Below, one piece after another: positions 28,501 through 35,941 of a DNA stretch of 64,000 bases. The position numbers and the translations under genes were made by a program. The stretch's first letter is position 1. Each line of letters starts with the position of its first letter. The stretch comes from Burkholderiales bacterium. Its GTDB lineage: Bacteria; Pseudomonadota; Gammaproteobacteria; Burkholderiales; Ga0077523. The stretch spans positions 29,025-93,024 of the forward strand of contig JALHMS010000021.1 in assembly GCA_022843925.1 (NCBI GenBank). Direction: 5' to 3'. The notes beneath the pieces were generated by a model. It was not told where the DNA came from and did no database searches. It was given only the letters and a program-made list of their open reading frames with translations.

Positions 28501-28820
28501 CCGATTCGCCGTGGGTGATCCCCGTTCGCGAGCGCCTGCGCAGCCAGTTCGAGCGGCAGATCGGCCGGCTGGGCGACCAGCTCGAATCCACCGGCGAGAC
28601 CGCATCGGCCACCGCGCTGTACCAACGAGCCATCGAGATCGAATCGCTCACCGAGAACTTCTACCAGCGGCTGATGCATGTACAGGCCACTTCGGGAGCG
28701 CGGGCCGAAGCCCTGCAAACCTATCGACGCTGCCGCGACCTGCTCTCCATCGTGCTCGGCGTTCAACCCTCGGCGGCGACCCAGGCACTGTTCGAACGGA
28801 TACGGGACGCGCAGCGATAG
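25587..28820 (+). CDS. MalT-like STAND regulator with SARP/BTAD C-terminal domain
   Basis: 1077 aa. GTG 25587 is chosen because GGGAGG lies 6 nt upstream; the frame is open earlier but lacks an SD. Residues ~20-330 form a STAND NTPase with Walker A GPPGAGKT (~42-49), Walker B-like ALLVLDN and the HGRSGGWVAGL motif of MalT relatives. Residues ~340-820 are TPR-like helical repeats. Instead of the LuxR helix-turn-helix of MalT, the C-terminus has an OmpR-type winged helix (from ~824, LRIVTLGNFRVL) and a BTAD domain (~920-1077: YRGQFLPQEADSPWV, AEALQTYRRCRDLLSIVLG), as in SARP regulators. A signal-dependent ATP-switched activator is inferred; targets and ligand are unknown. It stands alone. Confidence 0.88.
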   Translation: MPKKHAAIAKISAPRLHGVVPRGRLFESLDRGVHGKAVWIAGPPGAGKTALVASYAEERHRDVVWYQVDAGDADPSSFFYFLSLTVPGRKARLPLLQPEYLADLDGFSDRFFRAYFAGLPTGALLVLDNVQEFPADSPLYGVLTRALAQLPPGMAVIAISRQDAPPELARLRANGDLHVLVWPELRLTLDETQRICQARSLRDPTLIESLHGRSGGWVAGLTLMLERVRRGGQTALDIETDTQDAIFDYFAGQIFRAAPEQDRQKLLRAAFAPRLTAALLCALTDDPEAGQLLDALYRRHLFTDRRRLAVSPSTADPTTQHPYAYQFHALFRAFLRGEAERVFTPAEMRSLMERTAALLEREGMVADAVDLYAEAQEWKGVEALVLRDAPALLQQGRWRTIVEWTDRLPNAVLNANPWLLTWTGKALVPIDQKAARDHLERAWEHFVAAGDRAGQLVTIAGIVWTHYFEAFATESMDRWIEPLEALLGEGGAFPSPSIELAAYSAFQLVTMFVKPSHPMLHPCALRLIDLMDTDVDVNERVSAAAFLVQYLDLVAQFDLAARVIEKVDRLTRTPELSPVGLVAWYTNRGYHFYITARHAEAMDTLDRAVAIAQANGLPQGEFSAHVFRAFAAAIENDIPTGLGAVRSQEKLLLPMWRVSVAQYHLSMSLLEQQRGHAEQAADHARRHLAAARTTAAPFFIIVWGSCGAGALAEAGHFQEARDLIDEVRTAREGTCYTCYDGVLLLDESYVDLLEHGEARALPRLREGLAWARRHNTPHFFRWLVRGIAPLLACALKHDIETDYVRSLIAAWRVKPTTRDATGWPWSLRIVTLGNFRVLQHDQPLRIGRKAPARLLDMLKVLVALGGEGIDVRRLSAIVWPDAEGDAAQASFTNALHRLRRLLGDDSLLDLREGRLSLDLDRCWVDVLAFEAWCRRLDAVTWYPPAGSPGDDPRAAADRLLDIYRGQFLPQEADSPWVIPVRERLRSQFERQIGRLGDQLESTGETASATALYQRAIEIESLTENFYQRLMHVQATSGARAEALQTYRRCRDLLSIVLGVQPSAATQALFERIRDAQR

Positions 28821-28849
28821 CGGGGCGCTGCAGGGCAGCCAGGATGGAC

Positions 28850-29060
28850 CCCTCCTACCGGCGGCGGCTTGGCCGCAGGGCGTACCAACAAGGGGAGGGC
28901 CCCTTGCATGTCCCCCGTCGATGCGCCACCCGCCTCGGGATCGACCCACGCTTTCCGTAGGAGCGGCCCATGGCCGCGAAAGCGTTGGTTCCTGTCGACG
29001 CGCTTCCAGGGCATCCGCCGCTTTCGGGGCCATGGGCCCCTCCTACAAATGCATCCCTGG
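28850..29060. repeat. REP-like doublet with inverted companion repeat
   Basis: At about 28856-28925 lies the reverse complement of the companion element found near 1465-1530 (GCGGCTTGGCCGCAGGGCGT, ACAAGGGGAGGGCCCCTTGC). At about 28957-29046 lies a REP doublet with left arm GTAGGAGCGGCCCATGGCCG and right arm GGGGCCATGGGCCCCTCCTA. The same two modules adjoin in the first 1.5 kb. Confidence 0.7.
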
Positions 29061-29443
29061 CGTCGCCACACTCTTGACCAACCGCGCCTGTCGTGCATCG
29101 ACTCAAGACTGATGACACCATCCGTCCCTGGTACAACCACCAGAACATGCAGCGGAACACGTGGCCACCCTGGCCGGCATGTGATGAGCGAAGCCTTCTC
29201 GAATGGTGCAGGGCGTGATCGGCGCGAACGATCTACGCACGTTCGCGCCTGCGAACCCATCCACGGGACCCGCCCCCATCCAAGCTGGATGATGGTCTCG
29301 ACGTCCAGAAAGACACACCGACCATGCGCGGCGCGAAGCGATCAACGCGAGGGTGCGACCGCCGGCCTGTCAGGGTTCGCGCGTGTCCGTTCCCCGGAAC
29401 GCGATCGACGAGTCAGTTATCACCGCGCCCATCGAGTCATCGA
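29061..29443. other. Intergenic stretch without a supportable gene
   Basis: About 380 bp between the REP doublet and the PEP-CTERM gene. Open frames are short, lack SD sequences and resemble no family. No tRNA, strong hairpin or promoter is obvious. Confidence 0.4.
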
Positions 29444-30496
29444 CTAAACCGCATGCGCCATCGACCTGGCACCTCGTCTTTCCCTGACCCCAAAAGCCAG
29501 CACTGCCAGGCCGAGGCCGATCATGGCCCAGGTGCCAGGTTCCGGCACCGGGATGGGAACTGCGGTGAACTCGGCGACGTCGCCATTGCGAAAGGCGAGC
29601 TTGACGGGAAACGCGGTGAGGTCCTCCGAATCGAAGGTGGGAACGATGTCGGTGACCGCCACCTCTCGGGAGTCCGCGGCGCAGAACGCCACATGAGCGC
29701 CGCCCTGGAAGCTGCCGAGCGTTCCGCAGGCGTCCGTCGAGACCGTCATGTTGCCGAACCCCGTGGGCAACGTGATGCCGTCGAAAGTCACCGCATCCGA
29801 CAGCATGGTGTAGCGGTAGCCGTTGGCGGTGGGTGGATCGACCCAGACACCCGACGAGGCGACGATGCGGAAGCCGCCGCCATCGAGGCGCTGTTCGTCA
29901 TTGGGCAGGATCGGGTTCTCCTGGCTTGCGCCAGGCGGCGCGGAACTCTCGGTCACGGGAAGACTGTAGTAGCCATTGATGAACGTCGATCGGGACGTCC
30001 CGGCGGTACCCTCGAAATTGGAGTAGGTGATGATCGAGGCATAGGGGACATGGCCACCCATGCCGGCGAGAGACCCGGTACCACCGATCGGCGTGACGAA
30101 GCCCTTTTCCGTCCAGGTACCGTCGCCGTTGGCGAAGAAATCGGTGACGGTGACCGTCGCGTCGAAGGAATCGCCGGAGGGGACGTTCCTGGTGAAGCCA
30201 TTGCTCACGATGTTGCCGGGATACGCCCCGAGGCTGGTGTCGTAGACCATGGTCAGCAATCCCGGGCCGGGAACATGCGTGAGATGCGCCGGCAACGTCC
30301 CTTCGCTGATCACCGTGAAGTAGTTCTCGACCTGGAACCGGGTCGGGCCGATTGCCACCGTGCTGAAAACGTTGTTCGTGATCACACGATCCACCGGATA
30401 GCGAATGTCCGGGGTCGCCGTCGCCACGCCCGCCGACAGCATCGTCGCAGCGACTGCGACAATGGTGCATTGCAAGGACTTCATCAACGACTTCAT
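29444..30496 (-). CDS. PEP-CTERM sorted exported protein
   Basis: 350 aa. The ATG at 30496 has a good SD (GGAGGAGACC). It has an N-terminal signal peptide (MKSLMKSLQ...ATA, ~1-27), a beta-rich Ser/Thr/Gly body with few Cys, and a C-terminal sorting signal VPEPGTWAMIGLGLAVLAFG followed by the basic cluster RERRGARS. PEP-CTERM tails are cut by an exosortase and occur in exopolysaccharide-making Gram-negatives, many of them Betaproteobacteria. An exosortase should be encoded elsewhere in this genome. The body matches no domain I can name. Transcribed alone on the minus strand. Confidence 0.9.
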   Translation of the reverse strand: MKSLMKSLQCTIVAVAATMLSAGVATATPDIRYPVDRVITNNVFSTVAIGPTRFQVENYFTVISEGTLPAHLTHVPGPGLLTMVYDTSLGAYPGNIVSNGFTRNVPSGDSFDATVTVTDFFANGDGTWTEKGFVTPIGGTGSLAGMGGHVPYASIITYSNFEGTAGTSRSTFINGYYSLPVTESSAPPGASQENPILPNDEQRLDGGGFRIVASSGVWVDPPTANGYRYTMLSDAVTFDGITLPTGFGNMTVSTDACGTLGSFQGGAHVAFCAADSREVAVTDIVPTFDSEDLTAFPVKLAFRNGDVAEFTAVPIPVPEPGTWAMIGLGLAVLAFGVRERRGARSMAHAV

Positions 30497-30733
30497 GCAG
30501 GGTCTCCTCCGGGTTTCAGGACTGCCTTGGGGTTGAAAGAACCGGATGCCTCGGCGCACTTCGTCCGAGGCGCCGGGAAGCCTGTTCGGCCGGCGCGGCG
30601 CACGACCCGACGCTGCGAGAGCGCCACTTCGAGCGCCGCGGAAGCGCCCGCCGGCGCTGCGGAATCACCGCAACGAAGCGGGTGCCCAGTGTACGGGCCA
30701 GACTTCCATCCCGGCAATCGTGCGCACCTTGCG

Positions 30734-31381
30734 CTATTTGAATGCCATGGACAGCAGTTCGGAGGATGTCTTTTCGCCGAAGCTGTTGCGATAGACGGTC
30801 TTGACGACGAACGGCTTCCCCGAAGCCGTGACCGCGAACCAGTCCGTCCCTTCCTCCTTTCCCGAAAATGCGGCGCCCTTGGCATCCTTGCCCTTGATGC
30901 GCCCGGTGAACGCGATCCTGTAGGCATCGAACTCGCCCCCCGGGACCTTGATCCGTTCCATCTTCTCGACAACGCGATCCTGGGTGACGTCGGCCGAGAA
31001 TGTCTCTCCGGTCACGGTGAAGGACGTGGACCACTTCCGCCCCTTGGTGAGCGGCAGGGAGAGGGCGTTCAAGGGCGGCGAGAACGTGCACTGCTGTCCG
31101 TTGGCGAGGCACACACTGGCCGAGAGGGCAAAGCTCGCCCGGTCCACCGTGGTCTCGTAGGCCCGCTCCGGCGTCCTGCTGGAGATCCGCACCTCCTGGT
31201 CCGTCACCTCCACAGCCTCTTCGTCGACACGCAGCACCTTCGATCCAAGCGTCCACTGGAACGACTTCTTGTCACCCACCTCCCAGGGTTGGATGGAATC
31301 CACCTTCTGCGCCAAGGCTCCAAAGGTCGTGAAAACGGTGGCGGAGAGAACGAATGCCGCTGCGGCGGTGCCTTGCTTCAT
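30734..31381 (-). CDS. Secreted protein of unknown function
   Basis: 215 aa from ATG 31381, with SD AGAGGAGATC 6 nt before it. A signal peptide ends near residue 24 (FGALAQ). The mature domain is a beta-rich fold with KVDSIQPWEVGDKKSFQW, TKGRKWSTSFTVTG, VPGGEFDAYRIAFTGRIKG and a terminal SSELLSMAF. It recalls periplasmic DUF3108-like proteins in pattern (GGEFDAYRI...), but I cannot assign it firmly. It lies 170 bp downstream of the metacaspase gene in the same direction, with its own SD and possibly its own promoter. Confidence 0.7.
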   Translation of the reverse strand: MKQGTAAAAFVLSATVFTTFGALAQKVDSIQPWEVGDKKSFQWTLGSKVLRVDEEAVEVTDQEVRISSRTPERAYETTVDRASFALSASVCLANGQQCTFSPPLNALSLPLTKGRKWSTSFTVTGETFSADVTQDRVVEKMERIKVPGGEFDAYRIAFTGRIKGKDAKGAAFSGKEEGTDWFAVTASGKPFVVKTVYRNSFGEKTSSELLSMAFK

Positions 31382-31552
31382 GAACGATCTCCTCTGGTCC
31401 GAGTGGGGGAGTACCCAGCATAGAGAGTCGCCCCTTACAAATCGGTTACCAATTCGAGACAGCAACCCCCATAGGTTGACCGCAGACTCTCGCCCGCCTC
31501 CCCGCTCATGCCGAGGAAGGGCACAAGGGGTGTAGGGGCCAGGCCGCCGCTT

Positions 31553-33313
31553 TCACGGAAGCGTCCTCGCGACTCGGAAACCCAGGTTGCTGTCACGAAC
31601 GGCCGGCGTGTACCTGTAGCGGTAGGCCGAGCGCACGCTCTCGGCCCCGTTGTACCAGGAGCCGCCGCGCACCACGCGATGCTTACACCCTGAGCCAGTG
31701 GACGCACTGCCATCCGTCGGCGCTCCTGCGTAGCTTGCCTCGTAGCAGTCCTGCGTCCATTCCCACACGTTCCCGGTCATGTCGTGCAGGCCATAGCCAT
31801 TGCTCGGCTTCGTGCCGACTCGATGTGTCGTGCCTCCGCCGTTCTTGTTGTACCAAGCCACGGTTTCCGCATGGCTCCCGCCACAGTACTCTTCCGGCGG
31901 CGCACCCCCACGACATCCGTACTCCCACTCCGATTCACTCGGAGGCCGGTAGGGGCCTCCCGCACCACCTCCGACCTTCTCGTTCAGCTTCGTCACATAC
32001 GCCTGGACGTCCTCCCAGCTGACTTTCTCCACTGGGCAGTCATCGCCGCATCCCTTGAAGCGGCTCGGGTTGCTTCCCATCACCGCACGCCACTGACCTT
32101 GCGTCACTTCGTACTTCCCCAGAGCAAAGCGACCAACGGTCACCCGGTGCTGAGGGCGCTCGTTGTCATCACCCTTCCCCGCAGGACTCCCCATCAGAAA
32201 GCTGCCGCTGGGTATCACCACCATCTCCGGACAGTCAGCGCACTCCCGGAACGTCTGCCCGTCCTGATACTTGCCCGAGGCCTGCGACGACGGCACCACT
32301 GTGACGGCAGACTGCGCCGTTGGCGGCACCGCCACCGGTGCTGGAGAAACCGCCACGCCCGCTCTCGGGGTCTCCAGACTCTTCTTTCTTGCACGCGCTA
32401 TCGACGCAAATCGCCCCGCCCCGCATTCCGACAGATACGCGTCGTAACCCTCCACCGTGTTCATCAGCTTCGCCTCCTGCCACAACGCCTCGTCGGCTGC
32501 GCAAGGCGCCGCAGGTTTCGGATCCGGGTCGGGGCCCGACCCTCGGCGGAAGTAGAACGTCCCCACCGACTGGTCGTAGATGGCGGGCATCTGCTCATGC
32601 CCCACGCTCTCGGCAAGTCGCGTCACCTCGTCCTTCACAAGCCGCACCACTTCGTGCACGGGCTGGCCGCCCTTTTCGATCTCCCGCACGAACACGCGGG
32701 TGAACACGCCGTAGGGAGACGGATCGTCGGCACGCAAACGGTCGAGCGCGCGCTGCCCGGCCCCCGCCGAGTAGATGATCATCTGCCCCTTCACCGCAGC
32801 AGCCGCCGGCACGAGGCCCCGAGTTGCGACGTTCCGGGTTCTGCCCTCGAACGGGTTGTCCCGACAGGCGTCGATGATCACCAGCGAGAACCGCGGCTTC
32901 TGTTGTGCGAGACCGCTCAGCACGCGCTGCAGCGGCAGGGCATCGTTGGCGATGCGCTCGTCGTTGTCGTCGCGAATGTCGATGGGCAGCAGATAGTTCA
33001 CGCCGTCGAGTTCCACGGCATGCCCCGCATACGAGAACACCGCCTCGTCGCCACCGACGATACCCGCGCGAAATCTACGCAGGGCCTCGTTCATGGCCTC
33101 CCGGTCTGCATCCAGTACAAGCGTCACCCGGAACCCGGAGTCCTCGAGCGCCTTGGCCATCGCTTTGGCGTCCGCCCGCGCGTTCTTGAGTCGGGCGACG
33201 TTGGCGTACGTGTCATTGCCGATCACGAGTGCCACGCGCGCCGCATGCGCCGAGGTGGCAAACACGCTGATGAGGATGACAATCAGTGCAAGAGAGTGAA
33301 AATGAAGGCGCAT
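31553..33313 (-). CDS. Metacaspase (peptidase C14) fused to an FGE/SUMF1 domain
   Basis: 586 aa. The signal peptide is residues 1-24 (SAHA). Residues ~25-255 form a caspase-like fold: RVALVIGNDTYAN, catalytic His98 in FSYAGHAVELDGVNYLLP and catalytic Cys150 in IIDACRDNPF. A linker with a predicted helical segment (~270-310) follows. Residues ~355-586 form an FGE-sulfatase/SUMF1-type domain: MVVIPSGSFLMGSPAG, KYEVTQGQWRAVMG, PVEKVSWEDVQAY, NGYGLHDMTGNVWEWTQDCY, RVVRGGSWYN and NLGFRVAR. Bacterial caspase-FGE fusions exist; the FGE fold often acts as a binding module rather than a formylglycine generator. Export is expected. It follows the DUF4384-like gene by 52 bp, so both are probably one operon. 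Confidence 0.93.
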   Translation of the reverse strand: MRLHFHSLALIVILISVFATSAHAARVALVIGNDTYANVARLKNARADAKAMAKALEDSGFRVTLVLDADREAMNEALRRFRAGIVGGDEAVFSYAGHAVELDGVNYLLPIDIRDDNDERIANDALPLQRVLSGLAQQKPRFSLVIIDACRDNPFEGRTRNVATRGLVPAAAAVKGQMIIYSAGAGQRALDRLRADDPSPYGVFTRVFVREIEKGGQPVHEVVRLVKDEVTRLAESVGHEQMPAIYDQSVGTFYFRRGSGPDPDPKPAAPCAADEALWQEAKLMNTVEGYDAYLSECGAGRFASIARARKKSLETPRAGVAVSPAPVAVPPTAQSAVTVVPSSQASGKYQDGQTFRECADCPEMVVIPSGSFLMGSPAGKGDDNERPQHRVTVGRFALGKYEVTQGQWRAVMGSNPSRFKGCGDDCPVEKVSWEDVQAYVTKLNEKVGGGAGGPYRPPSESEWEYGCRGGAPPEEYCGGSHAETVAWYNKNGGGTTHRVGTKPSNGYGLHDMTGNVWEWTQDCYEASYAGAPTDGSASTGSGCKHRVVRGGSWYNGAESVRSAYRYRYTPAVRDSNLGFRVARTLP

Positions 33314-33365
33314 GGTCTCGACAGGATCGCGTGGTGGGGGCGGCGCAAGGCAAGGGCCGTTCGGT

Positions 33366-34841
33366 TCAGCGTGGCTTCGTGGTGTACGACAGCGTCGCCT
33401 CGACCACCGAGGAATTCTTCTGGTCGCGCTTCTTCACGACCAGCGCCCGGGTGTGCGCCACAGCCTGCGTGACGTTGCCTTCACTGCCTTCGACGTCGTA
33501 GTAGCCGGAGTTTCGGTGGTACCGCACTCGAGGCAACTGCGCAGCATCGAACCTTTGCGTGCTCGCGAAGACCTGGAGGTGTTCGATGCCGAACGGCTGT
33601 TGCACCTCGAACTCACCGATCACCTCGTGGTGGTTCCCGGAAGTGGGCGGCAGGTATCTCACGAAGCGATCGGCCTGCCCGGCCCAACCCTCGGGTGCGG
33701 GGTCATCGGCCGGGTTGCCGATCAGCGGGAGCAGGTACGCGAACTGCCCATCGGGCAGCACCACGTTGCCTACGATGTAGTAGTACACCGGTTCGTTCGA
33801 ACGCACGAGTAGCCGCACTGTCTCGCCCGCACGTAACAGCAACTCGCGTCCGCCGCGGTCGGTGGCGAGTTCCACCTTGAACTCGTTGGAGGTCACCATG
33901 CCCGCGCGCAGGATGTTCTCGAGGCTGGGTGCGCGAGGCTTCACCTCGAGCCCGGCGAACGCTTGCGGGTGCAGGCGCACCGTGCGCACGGCGGCGATGC
34001 CGCCCTCGGAACGTCGGCGCAGTTCCAGGACGACCTCGATCTGCCCACCCTCCACCAAGCGGTAGTCCCCCTTTGCCGTGAGCGCAGCGCCTGCACGACG
34101 GCCGCCTTCCGCGAGAAGCGCCTGCGAGAATGCCGCCGAAAAATCCGTCACCTCGTGGCTGCCGCCTGAGAGCACGGGCTGGAAGCTGGCGAGCGTCCCG
34201 TCGACATCCTCCAGCAGCAGGTGCGCGGCGAGCCCCATCGAATCGACGCTCTGCTCCAGGCGGGCGCGCTGCGCGAGCAGTGCCGCCTCGCTCCCGGGGG
34301 CTTCCACCACAGTGTCGCCCAGCGCCGCCGCCACGAGGCCGTGATCGAGGATCTCGCGCCGCGTCGCCAGTGGCCGCCCGATCAGTTCGTAGAGCTGGCG
34401 CCCTTCCTTCGCTGATTCGAGCACTGTGGATGCCGCTGTGAACTCGGCGTTCAGTTCGTTCAGCTTGCGCCGGTACAGCGGCAGCGCGACGGGGCCCTCC
34501 AGCATGGCCCGAGCACCATGGCGTTCGGTGCCGCCGGGCGGTTGAGGATAGCGCAGACCGAGCAACGGAAGGTCTGCAGCGGTACGACGCATCACGCGCG
34601 ATCCGCAGTCCTCCGCCTGCCGACCGGACACGCGGGTGCACGCCTCGACCACCGACTGCACGCGCACCTGGATCTGCGTCACCAGTTCGGCTGCGGCGCG
34701 ATGGCGGGCTTCGGCGAGTGTGGCGCTGCAGCCGTCGGCGTCGAGGGCTGAGGCGGTTCCGGCCATCAGCCAAAGTAGGGCGAAGACGATGAGCTTCGCG
34801 ACGGAACGCGCACTTCCTGTGCTCGGCTGCACACCCTTCAT
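33366..34841 (-). CDS. Exported protein with DUF4384-like C-terminal domain
   Basis: 491 aa from ATG 34841 (GGGAAGCG upstream); the open frame extends to 34985 but that part lacks a signal sequence. The signal peptide ends around TASALDA. Residues ~30-330 are mostly helical with no family I can name; they carry an LPP20-like lipoprotein flavour (GDYRLVEGGQIEVVLELRRRSEGG). Residues ~385-470 resemble DUF4384: LRAGETVRLLVRSNEPVYYYIVGNVVLPDGQFAYLLP and EHLQVFAST. DUF4384 proteins frequently neighbour or are fused to caspase-like peptidases, in keeping with the metacaspase-FGE gene next door. It is the first gene of that operon. Confidence 0.7.
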   Translation of the reverse strand: MKGVQPSTGSARSVAKLIVFALLWLMAGTASALDADGCSATLAEARHRAAAELVTQIQVRVQSVVEACTRVSGRQAEDCGSRVMRRTAADLPLLGLRYPQPPGGTERHGARAMLEGPVALPLYRRKLNELNAEFTAASTVLESAKEGRQLYELIGRPLATRREILDHGLVAAALGDTVVEAPGSEAALLAQRARLEQSVDSMGLAAHLLLEDVDGTLASFQPVLSGGSHEVTDFSAAFSQALLAEGGRRAGAALTAKGDYRLVEGGQIEVVLELRRRSEGGIAAVRTVRLHPQAFAGLEVKPRAPSLENILRAGMVTSNEFKVELATDRGGRELLLRAGETVRLLVRSNEPVYYYIVGNVVLPDGQFAYLLPLIGNPADDPAPEGWAGQADRFVRYLPPTSGNHHEVIGEFEVQQPFGIEHLQVFASTQRFDAAQLPRVRYHRNSGYYDVEGSEGNVTQAVAHTRALVVKKRDQKNSSVVEATLSYTTKPR

Positions 34842-35093
34842 GGTCGCTTCCCGAAAGATTGCGATAGCTCGCGTTGCCGCACAGTCGGGCACTGGCGGCA
34901 GGGAGTCAAGGGCCGAGCCGTCAATTCCACCGGTCGGGGTCCCGGTGGCCGGGGGCCGCGGGGATCCAGAGTCGTACCCACGCAACCCGCTGATCTCCAG
35001 CCAACACGTACTTCAGAAGTCATCGTTTCTCGCCTTAGGGCCCCGTTCTCGATGCCCCAATGGGCTGTCGAGCATGGATGGTCGACAGGATGC

Positions 35094-35761
35094 CTCGAGC
35101 GAACCGATACCACCTGTCATGGCTGGCACCTGACCCATCGCTCCCGCCCACGGGACTTCCTTCTGGAGCTCGCCCGTGATCGGATTCGCCATCGCTATGG
35201 GTTGCTCCAGGCGACGAGGCGCTTCGGCCTGTGCGCTCTCGGTTTCGTCATCACGAGTAATCTTGTGCACCTGATCGTGAGAGAAACGCCACGGCAGTGG
35301 AGCGAGACGGGCACTTTGCGCGGTGCACGGCCTACATCGATCGGAACCTGGTGCCGGCGGGTGTTCTGCACATCCCGATCAGTGGATCCATGGCGGCTAC
35401 GCGGAGATCCAGACGCCGCCCGGCCGCTGCGGCGTCATCGATATCGGTGCGCTGTGCGATCTGTTCGGACTCGGCGGTCTCGGAGAGCGCCAGGCCGCAC
35501 AGCGCGGTTGGGTCGACGAGTCACTGCGATCCCGAAGGTCGCGCGCAGATGCCTGAATGGGCCGCTGCGATCGCCGTCGGTCCGACGGAGTCTGTCGGGA
35601 ACGTGAATGCTGACCTCGGTATCTGCGCTCGCCATCCGGCTATCGACATCCCGGTAACCCCCGGTGCCCGGCGTGAGCCGGAAGCCGCCTACAACGACGA
35701 AATGACCACCGAAATGGGGCGTCTATGCGATGAAAGCAGGCGATTCCGGGATGACACGTGA
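35094..35761 (+). pseudogene. Decayed RAYT (REP-associated Y1 transposase)
   Basis: Pieces of one RAYT protein are spread over three frames. At about 35118-35285 is WHLTHRSRPRDFLLELARDR with RRFGLCALGFVITSNLVHLIVRET, where the HUH motif reads LVH instead of HVH. Next, in other frames, come AVERDGHFARCTAYIDRNLV-like sequence, WIHGGYAEIQTPPGRCGVID, LCDLFGLGGLGE and WVDESLR. From ~35553 come WAAAIAVGPTESVGNVNADLG and RREPEAAYNDE, the usual C-terminus. About 45 residues including the catalytic Tyr region are deleted between the first two blocks. The gene is dead, but it explains the REP-like palindromes in the window. The flank 34842-35093 has no gene. Confidence 0.8.
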
Positions 35762-35899
35762 GGAAACTCAGGGCGTTGCGTAAGTCCGGCCCGAGCACCC
35801 GAGAAGACCGAGAAGCGCCGCTGGTGCAAGAGCGGGCCATGGTCGCTGCAGGAGGGCCCATGGTCGCGGTCGTATTCGAGTCGCCAGCGCGCCAGCATC

Positions 35900-35932
35900 C
35901 TATACCTTGAAGATTAGAAGTCCGGCTTCTAA
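35900..35932 (+). promoter_or_regulatory. Promoter region with perfect inverted repeat before the DUF4143 ATPase
   Basis: A perfect 7-bp inverted repeat TTAGAAG-tccgg-CTTCTAA at 35914-35932 lies 10 bp before ATG 35942, just after a TATACC box at about 35901. The position suits an operator for a dimeric repressor, or a stem-loop in the 5' leader. Confidence 0.5.
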
Positions 35933-35941
35933 GATGCAAGG

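Noticed and set aside
26001..29033. A 1010-aa minus-strand open frame
   Set aside because: Antisense shadow of the STAND/SARP regulator running into the REP region; no domain or SD.
29324..31423. A 699-aa plus-strand frame
   Set aside because: It is antisense to the PEP-CTERM and secreted-protein genes, both of which have good SDs and signal peptides.
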